DNA of 64,000 nucleotides from contig NC_133030.1 in NCBI RefSeq assembly GCF_048771995.1, forward strand, positions 41,044,001-41,108,000, given 5' to 3'. This stretch comes from Taeniopygia guttata (lineage: Eukaryota > Chordata > Aves > Passeriformes > Estrildidae). The notes beneath the pieces are model-generated. The model worked only from the letters and a program-made list of their open reading frames with translations. It ran no database searches and was not told the origin of the DNA. The number at the start of each line of letters is the position of its first letter. The stretch's first letter is position 1. Both the position numbers and the translations under genes were made by a program. Shown here one piece after another: positions 38,380 through 49,404 of this stretch.

Positions 38380-39120
38380 ATTTGCCGTGGACGTGGTTGC
38401 TGGAGAGGGCCAGATCCCACTCCCGGGGCAGGCAGCCCTGTGCCTCGGTGCCCGGGCAGGCTCGGAGTGAAGTGAGAGCTCCCGGGAGCATGCCTGCACC
38501 TCCGTGCTCTGGTAGCCCGGCGGGGAGTGGAATCACGCGGGTCCCTCTCTCAGCGGCACGGGGCAGCTCCCGGAGCCCTCCCTTCACCGAAGAGGGTGCC
38601 AGCCCCGGGGGCACAGGGCACCTCCCCCTGGCCGCTCGTGGCCCAGGGGCGACCCGACCGTGAAGGGGATGCCCCCGCTCCAGTTCCTGGATGAGCTTTT
38701 CTACCGGACGGCGGCGGACTCGACACTCTTTCACTGCCAAGTGGTGTGTGAACGGGCCCGATTTCGGGAGCAGAAATGCGGTCCCCAGAAACGTGTCCAC
38801 CTGGGGACCCTCGCTCCCTTCTTTTCCCTCGGGCGACTCAGTGAAGGCAGGCGGGGGTCCCAAATCCTGAGCTAGGCTGAGCCAAAAGAGGGCAACGCCG
38901 TGCGCTGGGGAAGGCTTGGGCTACCGAGACCGGGCAGGAGACCCGGACGGGCAGGGAGGTCAGTGGCATCCGCACCCCGCGCACACCGGGGCCCCGTCCC
39001 GCCCGCTCCCATGTCGCCTCCGCGCCGCTGCAGAGCTTCCCCTGCTGCGGGGGACAGCCTGGGCGAGCGCAGGGCAGAGGGGAACACAGCAACGCCCCGG
39101 TTCAGCGCGTGTTCCGCCTG
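38380..39120. promoter_or_regulatory. CpG island
   Basis: Dense CpG DNA with overlapping chance frames on both strands. It ends abruptly at the AAT microsatellite at 39129. No protein family is recognised. Confidence 0.6.
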
Positions 39121-39127
39121 CTGGCTG

Positions 39128-39128
<1 letters not shown>

Positions 39129-39180
<52 letters not shown>
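39129..39180. repeat. (AAT)17 microsatellite
   Basis: Fifty-two bases are perfectly periodic AAT, at the right edge of a CpG island. Confidence 0.97.
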
Positions 39181-40849
39181 GTACCCTGTCTGCTGGTAAT
39201 TCACCCTTGGAATAACGAGCAAGTGTAGGATTATTTAATGAGAAAAATTAGATTACCAGTTGTACAATAATAATATCAAAACAACGACGAACTTCCCCTA
39301 AAGTAACTCGCCTGAGCAAAGCCCATTCGAAAATGCTACTGCAGCAGAGGCGCCATTCCGGAAAAGGATCCTTTCTAGGAATTCAACTAAATGCAGCAGT
39401 TTTAGGGTGCGGGGAAAGAGACGACATCGCATCTTTTTTCCCTTGTAGAGACAAATGGATTCTGCCATGAGGCTACATATGCCTTAAATCCTAATGACTG
39501 GAGACAAAGGTGAGCGCTGGCAGTTTGATCTGTCCAAAGTTCAAAGATCTGAAATCTCAATGAGTTTCTGTTTGAGGTGAAGGAGAGAAACAAACACCAT
39601 GGCAAGGCTTGGGCCAGAAAGTTGCAAGGTTTGCAAGTGAAATGCGACGCTATTTACACTAATCTATCCTTAAATGCTACTTTGTCATAATGGTCAGAAT
39701 AATTATTAGAAAATAACCAGGGGGAACAAAGGCAGGTTTTCCTCTTATCGCCTCCCGTTTTCCACTCTTCTCTTCCCCCAGTTATTTTCTCCCGCTGAAA
39801 CAGACCTTTCGAAACTACAAATTGCAGAGAATGTACTAACTATTTTAAAAATATTATTAGTCTGCAAATATTTAAAAAATATTATTAGTCTGCCTTTGCT
39901 AGGAGCTCAGAAGGCTGGCTTCGCATTAAGAAGAAAAAAAAGAGTAATTTTGCTGCACGACCCTTGACATGTAAATAATCAAACTAATAGCATTTTTATT
40001 TTAGCTATTAACCATTCTCCTATGTTTCCCAAACCATATTGCAGCGTGGGAGTTTTGCGGGGACTTACATTGTTTACTTCGGTCACACTCTGTGCCCTAT
40101 TGTGGTGTGATTTTTGCCTGGTCATTGTGTGTTATGTATATTTCCACTTGCCTCCCCTGGAAACAAATACATATTAATTATATGTATGTTAATATATACA
40201 ATATATGCATCTATATTCCTCTCAAGAGAACTTTTTACCCCATGTTTATATGAGGATAATTTACTTCTTCATGAATTAAATTTATCACGAAAATGCACAC
40301 GAAATCTATTTCTTTATTAAGTGTCTGATTTTAAAATGTTATTTGCAGAGTGATTAATCACATATGCTCACACATATATGCTTAGATTCCGTTTCATCAA
40401 AACAGGAAAGAAACCATACGAAATGCATTGTTATCGTAATCAGGCGTTTTATCTATAATGTTTCTGTAAAAAGCCGAGACAATTGCTCTTCTAAAGACTA
40501 GTTGGCGTTATAGCAAGGCAATTAATTTATTTCGTGTTTATGCTGATGGACCAATTTCAATACCTACTCAACCCATTTCAAAACAATTTTTGAAGCTATG
40601 CCAATGGCTGAAGTGCTTTCTCGCACGGTTCTCTCGCGCTTTACTTATGGTTTATTGACACTAATACGATTCAAATGAAAAAGTGTCCGGCATTTTTTTT
40701 CTTTCTCGTTTTTCCGTAGTCCCGGACGTTTGGAATTATTCCTTCCAAATAATGCATATCCTCCGATTGTTTGCCGATATAGATGTCAGTGTTGTCCATT
40801 CGGACTCAGGAAACAACCCAGCAGTTACTTGTGATTTTATTTCTCCCAC
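39181..40849. promoter_or_regulatory. AT-rich, motif-dense block between CpG islands
   Basis: There is no gene. The block is AT-rich but not repetitive, apart from a direct repeat of aaatattattagtctgc at about 39847-39892. It contains many homeodomain-like strings and TTTATTGAC (near 40651), close to the old HNF3 consensus TATTGAY. The part at 40500-40680, with CCAAT-like, TTTATGG and CpG elements, looks most like conserved regulatory DNA. Conservation was not tested. Confidence 0.3.
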
Positions 40850-41480
40850 TTGACTTGGGCGGCTGAAATAGCTTTTATTCCACCGACTCTCCTGCGAAGG
40901 GCAGGTGCTGCTCGCAGGTGCTCCGAGGAGGTGCCACGGATGGGGGGCTCAGGGACATCGTGCCCGCTTGCCGGGGAGCACGGGACTGTCGGACCCCGCG
41001 GCAGAGGGCTCCGCTGCGCCAGGGGACCCTTCCGCCTCCCCGAACCCCCGGCTGCAGGGTCCCCGCCGCCTCGCCTCTGCCCCGCCGGCGCACCCAACAT
41101 CTCCCCCTCGTCCCGGGCCAGGGGCCTCCTCACCGCCCAAACTCCGCGTAAACCTTTACAGAGATCCCCCGCCGCCCCGATTTACTCCCCTCTTGTATTT
41201 AATGACGCTAAATGAGCCGGTTTTGCTCCCCCGCACGTGGCCGGCCGGAGGTAATTTGCCGAACAGGAAAAGACGAAGTTCCCCTTATAAATTGAGGCGT
41301 CTGTCGGAGCCTGGAACCTGAAGCCTGGCGGGCTTCAGCTTTGCCTCTGTCCCGGACGCGGGGCTAAGACACCATCTCTGACAGGAGCAAAAGCCCCGCA
41401 CCCGCCAAATCCTTCCCTTCTAGCACAGAGCGACCGGTCCGGCTGGAAGGAGACGCTCGCAAACTCCTCTCTACACATTG
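40850..41480. promoter_or_regulatory. CpG island
   Basis: This is strongly CpG-rich at 40900-41240 and weaker to 41480. Chance frames overlap on both strands and no protein family is recognised. Confidence 0.55.
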
Positions 41481-42079
41481 CGGGGCGGGGGCATGCACCC
41501 TCTTCTTGTGGATCCCATTTTTAGCTTATATATGCCCTCTGGTTCGGGGTTCCCTGAGCACAGGGTTAAAGCAGCAGCAGCAGCAGGGCAGCTAGGAGTG
41601 GAATGTAAAACGGGACTCTTCGCCCTGCTGTTGATTGCCAAGTCCTAAACTGATCACAGACTGCGGCGTGCTTTGCGCCGGGGACCCGCATTTTTAACAT
41701 GAGCTGCATCCCTGTCTTGTCAGTGGCTCGTTCTCCGTCGCAGACACCATTTGCCTACGAGAAGAAAGGGGAGGAATAAAATCTTGATGGCGAGTGGCGA
41801 AAGGGCACACGCTGCATCCGTGACAGGCTCCGCTCCTTATCTCTGAGAGGTTTGGAGCCGCGTCGGTCCGCTTAAACCCTTTTATTACCCACGCCCCAAA
41901 TATTTCCATTACACACGGTCTGTGCTCCTCAGCTGATATGTGAAACTTGCTGCCTTATCGCTGTCAGTCGATTGATATTTTCCGTGTATAAGCCCAAGGC
42001 ATTAAATCAATGTCTCCACTCTGCAATAGCATATTCTCTATAGACTAGTCTGTGGGAGACAAGTGAAGTCCTGCTGAAA
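41481..42079. promoter_or_regulatory. Candidate conserved noncoding element
   Basis: No gene is recognised. The part at about 41930-42080 is non-repetitive with TTATC (GATA) strings, TGATATT and AAATCAATG strings and an even base mix. This is the look of a conserved enhancer, downstream of FOXA1 in its own orientation. A short CAG run (5 copies) lies near 41572-41586. Confidence 0.35.
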
Positions 42080-43130
42080 ATTGGCTTCATCCTGTCTCGA
42101 TTCTCACGAAGCTCCTTTCGGCAGAAGAAGCGGGGCTTTAAATAGGATCCGCCTGCCCAGACCCGGTGCCGAGCAGCCCCGAGCTGCCCCTGGCTGCGGG
42201 GGGTCTGTTGATGTTTGCCATTTCGGGATATTCAGAAGCGAAGGTGCCACACAGTCGGGCCATGGGGTAACCGGCCGCACACGGCGACGGGGACAGAGCC
42301 CCCTCCCCCGCGCTGCAAGACTCGCATTCGGGGGAGGACCTGCGGTAAACGCCCGCACGACCCAGAGCACCGCACAGCACGACGAGGGAGACAGCTCCGT
42401 GTCACCGGGAGAGCCGTGCGCGGCATCTCCGACCGGGATCGCCGCTGATCCGGCCACATTTGCAAAGCAGAGGGGCTCTCCCAAGACTTTTTTCCCTCCC
42501 GTTTTTAGCTGGGTAGTAGTGTTGGAGGGATGTAGTGAGGTATCTAGGACGCTGGCTTGGCTTTTCTTTTCTAAGTCGAACCTTAAATTAGTTTGTCGCC
42601 GCTGTCCCTAACCCGTCAGGGGGCAATTATGTGATAATTACGAGAATTACACAGTTCTTTCATCTGGCGGCCGTGCACGAACAGAGCTCGGCACAGCTAA
42701 ATCCGTTCACACTTAAACTCCCCTCCCCCGACAAAGTCTATTGCCGGGGAACAGAGCTCTGCAGCGCGGCTGTTGGTGTCGTTCCGACGGGTGGTTCCGA
42801 GCCGGAACTACAAAGCGGGATCTGGGCCGAGAGCGGCGTGGAGCCGCCCTGGGGATGCTCCCCGTGGGCGTCGTCCCGTTCGGCGGGGAAACGCCGAGCC
42901 TGGCCGCCGCCGCCCCTGCAGCCCTGGCCGCAAAACACCCAGGAGGTTACATCGCCTCGGGAGGCTTTTTCCTGCCATCCCTCAACATATCCCAGAACCG
43001 TGAATTAGGGAGGGGGAAAAATAAAAAAAAATAAAGGACATTACCACACACTCAGCTTCACAGGCCGGTGGCATCGCAGCGCCCCACAAGCATACCCTGC
43101 GGGAGCGTTCCCCGCCTTCCCTCTGCACAA
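42080..43130. promoter_or_regulatory. CpG island downstream of FOXA1
   Basis: CpG-rich DNA begins within about 150 bp beyond the predicted FOXA1 3' end and extends away from the gene. Chance open frames cover both strands. No protein is recognised. Confidence 0.55.
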
Positions 43131-43249
43131 GCCTGGCCGTACAAATATTTCCTCTTCACATCCACACTTAAGCACTACGTTTTGATGTTCTTGCACACGG
43201 CTCCGTCCTCCGTAACCCGCCCCAGAAATTTTGTAAGAAAATAGCAGAA

Positions 43250-44573
43250 GTATTTAATTGATAACATTTGATTTATTTAAAGTCCTTAACTGCAAATGAT
43301 CAAAAACATACTTCACGCATTAAATTCTCAGTTATCGTTTTAAATCAAAATATTTTTTCAATTACAATCACATTTATAAAATTAACAAAATTTCTTAAAT
43401 TCACGTGTAATTATTTTTTACGGTCATTTAAAGCAATTTCCAGCTGTAAAGAAAGAAAACAATATAAACCATGCAATAAATTAAGAACATTGAAACAGCG
43501 AACAGGAATAATAATAAAACCCGTCTGGCTATGCTAACACCGTGTAAAACTGTGGAAAGTGCAATAACACTGGATGATATAAGCTAACGATGGCGATAAT
43601 TAAACGGCCACAAAAAAAAAAAATATTAGAATAGTTTGAAAAGGGGGGAGAGACAGAGCTATCCTCTTTTCCTTGCATCAGTGTAGTAGTCAATGTTTCC
43701 TAGAGGAGGGGGAAAATAACCTGGTTATAGATACACAGTTCTAGCTGGTATACAATGAATACACTTAAATTAAATAAGTATGTCATCCACATGTTGATGA
43801 GAGTTCCTGATGAACTAGAATCTTCAGTAACAGATGGGAAGGAAAAAAAAATCCAACTGGTTGTGACCTCTTGTAACTTTATATTACATCCCAAAACAGG
43901 TAACACTTGGAAAAAGATAAGGGTCGCATCCTGCACTCCAAAGCTCCAGTTGGTCCCCTCGGGAGTGCAGGATCCGACCCACAGCATCTGGGTTTTATGT
44001 GGGTTGTAGTAGCCGAAGGTTTATTTTGCAAGTATCAAAAGGATGATCCGAGAAAGTAAATAGTTCTCTTGTTGCTTAGAGATTCTCTTAGTGTTTTGCT
44101 ACTTCACAGCAGTATTGTCCTTCAAAGCCTTCTTAATTAAAAAAAAAAAGTCTTAAATGTCTACTCGCTTCTTCATCTCCGTATTGTTAAAGTATTGCCA
44201 CATACCTGTAAACTTACATGAGATTATAGAACACATAAGGGAGGGAGACGAGGGGGCAGAAAGCACAAACAAGTAGTTTACACGCTCAACATTTTTTTTC
44301 TTCTTTTTAATAACACCCTGCATAGGCTGGGGAGGTCTCCGGGGAGAGGGGCTGGGCAGCAGGGGCCGGAGGGAGTATGTACAAGCGGGACACGGCCGGC
44401 TTTGCAGGAGGTCGTGGTGGATCATAACAACAGACAACGCGTTGCAAGACAATTAAAAAGTAACAGTCCTTTGCACGCAGCGTGCGGAAACACCTTGGTC
44501 TGTCTCAGGGAAAGCGGGAGAGAAGCCAGGAAGGGGAGGAGGGGTCTCGGCCCCGGCGGCGGGGGTTGCACAG
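43250..44573 (-). other. FOXA1: FOXA1 3'UTR
   Basis: Reading leftwards from the FOXA1 stop, about 1.3 kb of increasingly AT-rich DNA leads to AATAAA on the minus strand (TTTATT at 43272-43277), placing cleavage near 43250. An earlier signal lies at 44020-44025 and could give a shorter UTR of about 570 bases. The length matches the known mammalian FOXA1 3'UTR of roughly 1.5 kb. Confidence 0.7.
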
Positions 44574-45836
44574 CTAGGAGGTGTTTAGCACGGGTCTGGA
44601 ATACACACCTTGGTAGTAGGAGGGCTCTAGGGCCGAGGGCTCGATGCTGCTCCGGCCAGCCATGGAGGCGCTGCCAAGGGGCAGCCCGCCGGGGATGCTG
44701 GCCCCGTAGGAGGAATATTGCAGCGCCTGCTCGTAGGCTTTGAAGTCCAGCTTGTGCTGCTGCTCCGAGGAGGACATGAGGTTGTTGATGGAAAACGGGT
44801 GGTTGAAGGAGTAGTGGGGATCACCCTTGAGGTGGAGCTGGGGTTCGTGGGCTAATGAGTGAGGGGGGTGTGGGACGGAGGCCAAAGTTGGTACAGAGCT
44901 GATGGTGGAGGAGGCGGCCGAGGCTGAGGTCTTTAGCTCCGTGCTTGATCCACTGTGGTCCATAGACTGAGGGCTGGTGGACGGGTTGGAGCTGGAGAGA
45001 GAGGTGGCTGTATCCAGCTGTGCAGGTTTGTTGTGGCCTCTGTGCAGGGGGGAGTTGGAGCTTGAATTAGAGGCCCCGGCCTGATCTTTCCTGCCCTCCT
45101 GAGTGGCTTTACTGTTCGCCGGCTTCTCGCACTTGAAGCGCTTTTGCCGGCGGAGGTAACAGCCGTTTTCAAACATATTGCCGGAGTCGGGGTGCAGGGT
45201 CCAGTAGGAGCCCTTGCCGGGCTTGTCGGGGGACCGGGCCACCTTGACAAAACAGTCATTGAAAGAGAGCGAGTGGCGGATGCTGTTCTGCCAGCGCTGC
45301 TGGTTCTGTCGGTAGTAGGGGAAAAGGTCCATGATCCACTGGTAGATCTCACTCAGCGTCAGCATCTTGCTGGGTGCCTGCTGGATGGCCATGGTGATGA
45401 GGGAGATGTAGGAGTAGGGCGGCTTGGCGTGGGGGTAAGTCCGCTTGAAGGACTTAGCGTCCCGTGTCCTGCCGAGGTTGGACTGGGTGTAGGCCATGGG
45501 GCTCATGCAGGGGTTCATGCTGCCGTAGGGGCTCAGCCCGTTCATGGGGGCCGGCTGGGCAGACATGGCATTGATGCCACCGGGGCTCAGCGCCGTGCCC
45601 ATGGCGGCTACGCCGGCCGGCATGCCGTTCACGGGCCCCGCCGAGCCTGCCGGCATGCCGGCCACGGCGCCGGGACTCAGCCCAGCCCCCAGCCCCGTGT
45701 TGGCGTAGGACATGTTGAAGGAGCTGGAGGTCATGTTGCCGCTTGTCGTCATGGTGTTCATGGTCATGTAGGTGTTCATGGTGTTCATGGAGCCCAGCCC
45801 CGAGTTCATGTTGCTCACGGGCACCGAGGAATAGGC
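44574..45836 (-). CDS. FOXA1: FOXA1 exon 2: forkhead pioneer transcription factor
   Basis: This exon encodes residues 25-444 of FOXA1 (HNF3-alpha), a nuclear pioneer factor that opens chromatin at TRTTTRY sites in endoderm, liver, lung, breast and prostate lineages. It begins after a CCCTAG acceptor with the codons for [10 protein letters not shown] and ends [10 protein letters not shown] plus stop at 44574. The forkhead winged-helix domain covers about residues 160-258, from HAKPPYSYI to RRQKRF. The DNA-recognition helix, [16 protein letters not shown], is at 208-223. The C-terminal activation motifs start at [13 protein letters not shown] (365) and include [10 protein letters not shown]. 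The whole protein is 444 residues against 472 in man. The difference is mainly the absence of glycine-rich linkers on both sides of the forkhead domain. Forkhead sequence and both ends match FOXA1 rather than FOXA2 or FOXA3. Confidence 0.99.
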   Translation of the reverse strand, partial: AYSSVPVSNMNSGLGSMNTMNTYMTMNTMTTSGNMTSSSFNMSYANTGLGAGLSPGAVAGMPAGSAGPVNGMPAGVAAMGTALSPGGINAMSAQPAPMNGLSPYGSMNPCMSPMAYTQSNLGRTRDAKSFKRTYPHAKPPYSYISLITMAIQQAPSKMLTLSEIYQWIMDLFPYYRQNQQRWQNSIRHSLSFNDCFVKVARSPDKPGKGSYWTLHPDSGNMFENGCYLRRQKRFKCEKPANSKATQEGRKDQAGASNSSSNSPLHRGHNKPAQLDTATSLSSSNPSTSPQSMDHSGSSTELKTSASAASSTISSVPTLASVPHPPHSLAHEPQLHLKGDPHYSFNHPFSINNLMSSSEQQHKLDFKAYEQALQYSSYGASIPGGLPLGSASMAGRSSIEPSALEPSYYQGVYSRPVLNTS

Positions 45837-48222
45837 CTAGGGCAGCGAGACAAAGAGACGGAGTTAGAGAGGAGAGAGGTGTGGCAGGACCCCGTAGGGG
45901 CCGGATCCGCCCGCCTGGCCCAGCCAGCCGTGCAAACGTCCTGCTGCGGGACGCCGGCCGCTTCCCCGACATAGGGGAAAACGCTTCCCCAAAGCAGCAC
46001 GGAAAGGCAGCTGCTTCCATGAAAAGGTCTATTTCGTATCTACATAAATGTATAAATAAACACGGAGCGGGGGTGCTCTCTCCGGACGCACTCCCGGTTT
46101 ACCGGCGTGTCGCAGCTTGCGCGGGCTGCACCGGGTTCAGCGGGGCGCACGGACCGAGCGTCTGCCCTGAGCCGCTCCAAGCCCTCGCGGAGCTGGGCTG
46201 CGGGCTCAGGCTGCCCCGGCAGGACGTGTCCTCTCCAGGGCATTCCCGTATTTTGCTGTTTATGTGCCCTGTCTCTCCAGTTAAATACTTAAACTCATCA
46301 GATTATTGAAATTGGTGGGTGTACATTGTTTGCTTGTATATTCAGAGAAAAATCTCACGCATGTCTCCCTTCCTGCAATAATTTAAATTTCTTTCCTAAA
46401 AAACATACAAGATGGAATCATGTCTTTTTGCAAAATAATTTTAAAAACCCTCATCCAAACGAAACAGGTCTTTTTGGCCTGTTTTATTTGTGGAAAGCTT
46501 CCCTCTGTCTACATTTTCTATCAAAATAGTCTTTAAATTAAAGTTTTAAAAAAAATCAACTAACCAATCAAACAGCAAAACTTTCCTAAAGTAGGAAAAG
46601 ACTGAACTTCTCCTCTCTGCACGACGTGGAAAAAAATTGAAGCACCCTAACACATAACTCTTAAAAGGGCAGAGCCGGAGAGCTTGAATTTGTGCTTTCC
46701 ACTATGGTATCTGATTTAACAGGAGAGAGAAAGACGCTCCCAGTTTAACTAATGCGGCTAATATGGCTAAGAAAAAGAGGTTTAAGCAACGGTTAAATAT
46801 TTAAAATTCATTTCTGATCCCAACAAATTTCACGAATTTATAAACGCACTTTTGATTTAAAGGATCACATTAAATATTTGAGATGGTAGAACGCAGCTGG
46901 GTTTCCCTGTTGCATTCATGCAGTTATTCAAATTAAATGGCAAGAGGTGAGGAAAGACTGAAGTTTAAAAAAATAGCAAAAGCGAACTTCCCTTAACTTT
47001 ATGTTTGTGGACAATGCGTATAAGCGAGGAAATATGAGTCTGGAAATGGCACGTAATTAGGATGACCCTTGTTTGCCCTTAGCCGACTTTCCTTTATTAA
47101 AGGAGATGCCAGCCGGGTGACACGTATCGGCCTCTGTCCGCGTGGCCCTGTGGGCGCGTGTGCCAGCTCCGGGTGCGGGACGAGGCGTGGGGACTGTGGA
47201 GCCGTGTGTCCGGGTATGCTGATGCAATGCCCGGGTGCGCACACCCAGGTGCCTGCCTCGCTGCCGCACTTCCTCAAAACGGCTCCTTCCAGGGCGGGAA
47301 TCCGCAGTGCTGCTGGCCGCGCTGCCCCGCGCTGGCTTCTCCGGGACCCCCGTTGCGGAGCCCCAGCGGCACAGCGCGGACCCCAGGCCCCACAGGGCCG
47401 AGGCGCGCCGGGGGTGCGCTCCGGGCTCTGCCGCGGCCCTCTCCTCCGCCGCAGTTGTGGGCGCTTGGGCCGGTTCTCCTCCACCTTACGGACATCGCTG
47501 TCAAAGGGGCGCGGGGGGCGGAAGCGCCTGCGGCGGTCCGGACCGGGTCCGGGTCCGGGTGGGGGGCGGCGGGTCCGGGTGCGGGCCCCCTCCCGGCCCG
47601 GCTCTCGGCAGCGCCGCCAGCCGGCCCGCGGCAGCAGCGCACGCCGCGGGCAGCCCGTCCGCAAAGTGCGGACAAACGGCTGGTCTTCCCCCTCCTTTCC
47701 TTTCCCCCGGCCTTAACAGGTGAGGGCCCGGCGCTGGAGAGTAGAGAGGCCGGAGGTCCCGCCGAGAAGCTCGGGGAAGGCGCTGCTCCCGGCCAGGACG
47801 CGCTGGCGTCTGTCTCCCTCGGCCCCTGCCATCTGCCGGGAAGGACTCGGGTGCCGGCGGCGCGCCGAGCGCCCTGCCCCGAGCCAAGAGTTTACGGGGT
47901 GCTTTTGTGCCCGCCGCGAGAGAATATTACGCCTCTTAGATGAGATCAAGGGCTGCCCCCGGCCCCCCGGCCCTCCTGGCGGGCTCACAGCCGCCCCGTG
48001 TCTTCCCCAAACGCCTCCAGGGCTCCTGGAAACTGTGTTTTCCTTGGGGAAGCCTAGCCAGTTTCGGCGCCGGAGGGAGGGGGAGGTACGTTTGCGTTGG
48101 CAGGATCTGGACTGCAAACCGATTCCTCCGATTGCTGCCCCCTCCAGACCCCTAGCCACCCCCAGGTCCTCCCCTCCCCTGCACAGGGGCAGCAGAGAAG
48201 CCAGACCCTGGGATTTACTCAC
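45837..48222 (-). other. FOXA1: FOXA1 intron (GC-rich)
   Basis: The 2386-bp intron has GTGAGT at its 5' end (minus strand, next to 48222) and CTGCCCTAG at its 3' end. Both ends are strongly CpG-rich (45.84-46.25 and 47.1-48.2 kb) with an AT-rich middle (46.3-47.05 kb). Long open frames in the GC-rich part, on both strands, are composition effects. A GGGTCC-type repeat lies at 47536-47587. Confidence 0.95.
47536..47587. repeat. GGGTCC-type short tandem repeat, G-quadruplex prone
   Basis: Several GGGTCC or close variants occur in a row inside the FOXA1 intron, with a central run of six consecutive G residues. Spaced G-triplets could form a quadruplex on the + strand, which is the non-transcribed-orientation strand for FOXA1. 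Confidence 0.7.
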
Positions 48223-48294
48223 CTCCTGAGTGTCGGCGTAGTAGCTGTTCCAGTCGCTGGTTTCATGCCCTTCCATTTTCACAGTCCCTAACAT
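48223..48294 (-). CDS. FOXA1: FOXA1 exon 1 coding part, N-terminus
   Basis: Twenty-four codons read MLGTVKMEGHETSDWNSYYA then DTQE, as in mammalian FOXA1, and end exactly at a codon boundary before GTGAGT. Spliced to the exon ending at 45836 they give one continuous 444-residue frame. The N-terminal segment is characteristic of the FOXA1/FOXA2 pair, and the two-coding-exon layout is that of human FOXA1. The ATG at 48294 is the family start; frames continuing past the donor to 47713 are intron read-through. Confidence 0.98.
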
Positions 48295-48760
48295 TATGGA
48301 GCCAACCTGCCCGGTGTAACCATCCAGCCTTCTTGCAAGCGAGCGACGGGCAGTAGGAAAAGAGCCCGAAAGCCCGACCTAGCAGGAAGCCAGCTCTCAG
48401 GAGGGGCAAGGGGTGCTGAATTCTGCTCTATAACCAGCCAAAAAGGAGGCAGGGAGCGGTGTGGGGCGAGACAGTTGAGAAAGTGAGGAAGTGCGGCTGG
48501 GATGTGAGTGGAGTTGAGCTGATGTGGATCTTACGTCGCAGAAGTACCCACCTCCTCCTCCTCCTCTCCCCATTTGTCCGCCGCACAAAGGCGTTCGCAC
48601 CTACAAAGCCGAAGATGCACCTGCAAACAAGGCAGTCCCCCTCGCCTGCAACTCCCCCCGGGGCGGCACTTTATTTGCAAAGCTGCGTAATTGGTTTAAG
48701 CTTGTGGGGAAAGAAGGAGAGACAGAGGTGGGAGAGGGGGACAGAGGGGGGCGGGGGGCG
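48295..48760 (-). promoter_or_regulatory. FOXA1: FOXA1 5'UTR and proximal promoter with FOXA-like sites
   Basis: Upstream of the FOXA1 start, the minus strand carries CCAAT (ATTGG at 48690-48694), TGTTTGCA (TGCAAACA on + at 48622-48629) and, on the + strand, TATTTGC within 48671-48680. The last two match the FOXA core TRTTTRY. A weak TATA-like ggttatagag (+ strand 48426-48433) would set transcription near 48400. FOXA genes are known to be auto- and cross-regulated, so these sites may serve feedback. The transcription start was not mapped. Confidence 0.5.
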
Positions 48761-49395
48761 GGACGGGATGGGACGGGGGACGGGCACGACCACCCTTTCA
48801 GGTGGACAGAACAAATGCTAGGAGGGATAGGGGGAAATGAAATGAGGTAGATGAAGGAAGGGCAGCCCCCTCTATTTGAAGAGAACGCAAAAGGCCATCC
48901 AGCCTTAAACCCCTGAGATTAGAGGCAATATTTACTAAAGGCCGGTAGATGCTCCTTTAACTTGATGGCCGAGACGTGCTTCAAAGTCCCGAGTCCTGAA
49001 GTCCACAGGTTCCCCCCTCTCCCGCTCGTCACTTCACAGCTGGTTATCGCGTAGGTACCTCCAGGCCCTGCCGCGGCGCCCCACGTTCCCATCGCCCTCG
49101 GGGCAGGGGATCGGATTAGGCGCTCCGGGCTGTGAGCAGGAGGTTCGGCTCCGAGACCCCCAAAGCCCTCCCAACCCTCCCCCCACCCCACCCTCCTCCT
49201 CCTCCGGACTAAAACAGCCCTTCAAACGGGGTGCCGTCCTATGTAGATGGTGATAATTATATTGCTCTTTCGGATGCCTTATGTCCAGAAACCATGTGAG
49301 TCACCGTGCTGAGACATAATACTACAGGTTCCAAATAAATACGGACAGAGGCCTGAATGCGGATCCACTGATATTAACCTCCACTTGGCAAACAT

Positions 49396-49404
49396 CAGGT
49401 GAGT
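49396..49404 (+). other. TTC6: Strong splice donor, candidate end of TTC6 first exon
   Basis: CAGGTGAGT is a perfect donor on the + strand, about 1.1 kb upstream of the FOXA1 start and facing away from it. In man TTC6 begins divergently from FOXA1 at a similar short distance. This donor may end the first, noncoding TTC6 exon. No open start codon was identified before it. Confidence 0.35.

Noticed and set aside
45144-46309. Plus-strand frames of 276 and 188 codons
   Set aside because: They are antisense shadows of FOXA1 exon 2 and its GC-rich intron.
47713-48294. 193-codon frame beginning at the FOXA1 start
   Set aside because: It reads through the exon 1 donor into the intron; the canonical spliced frame is far better supported.
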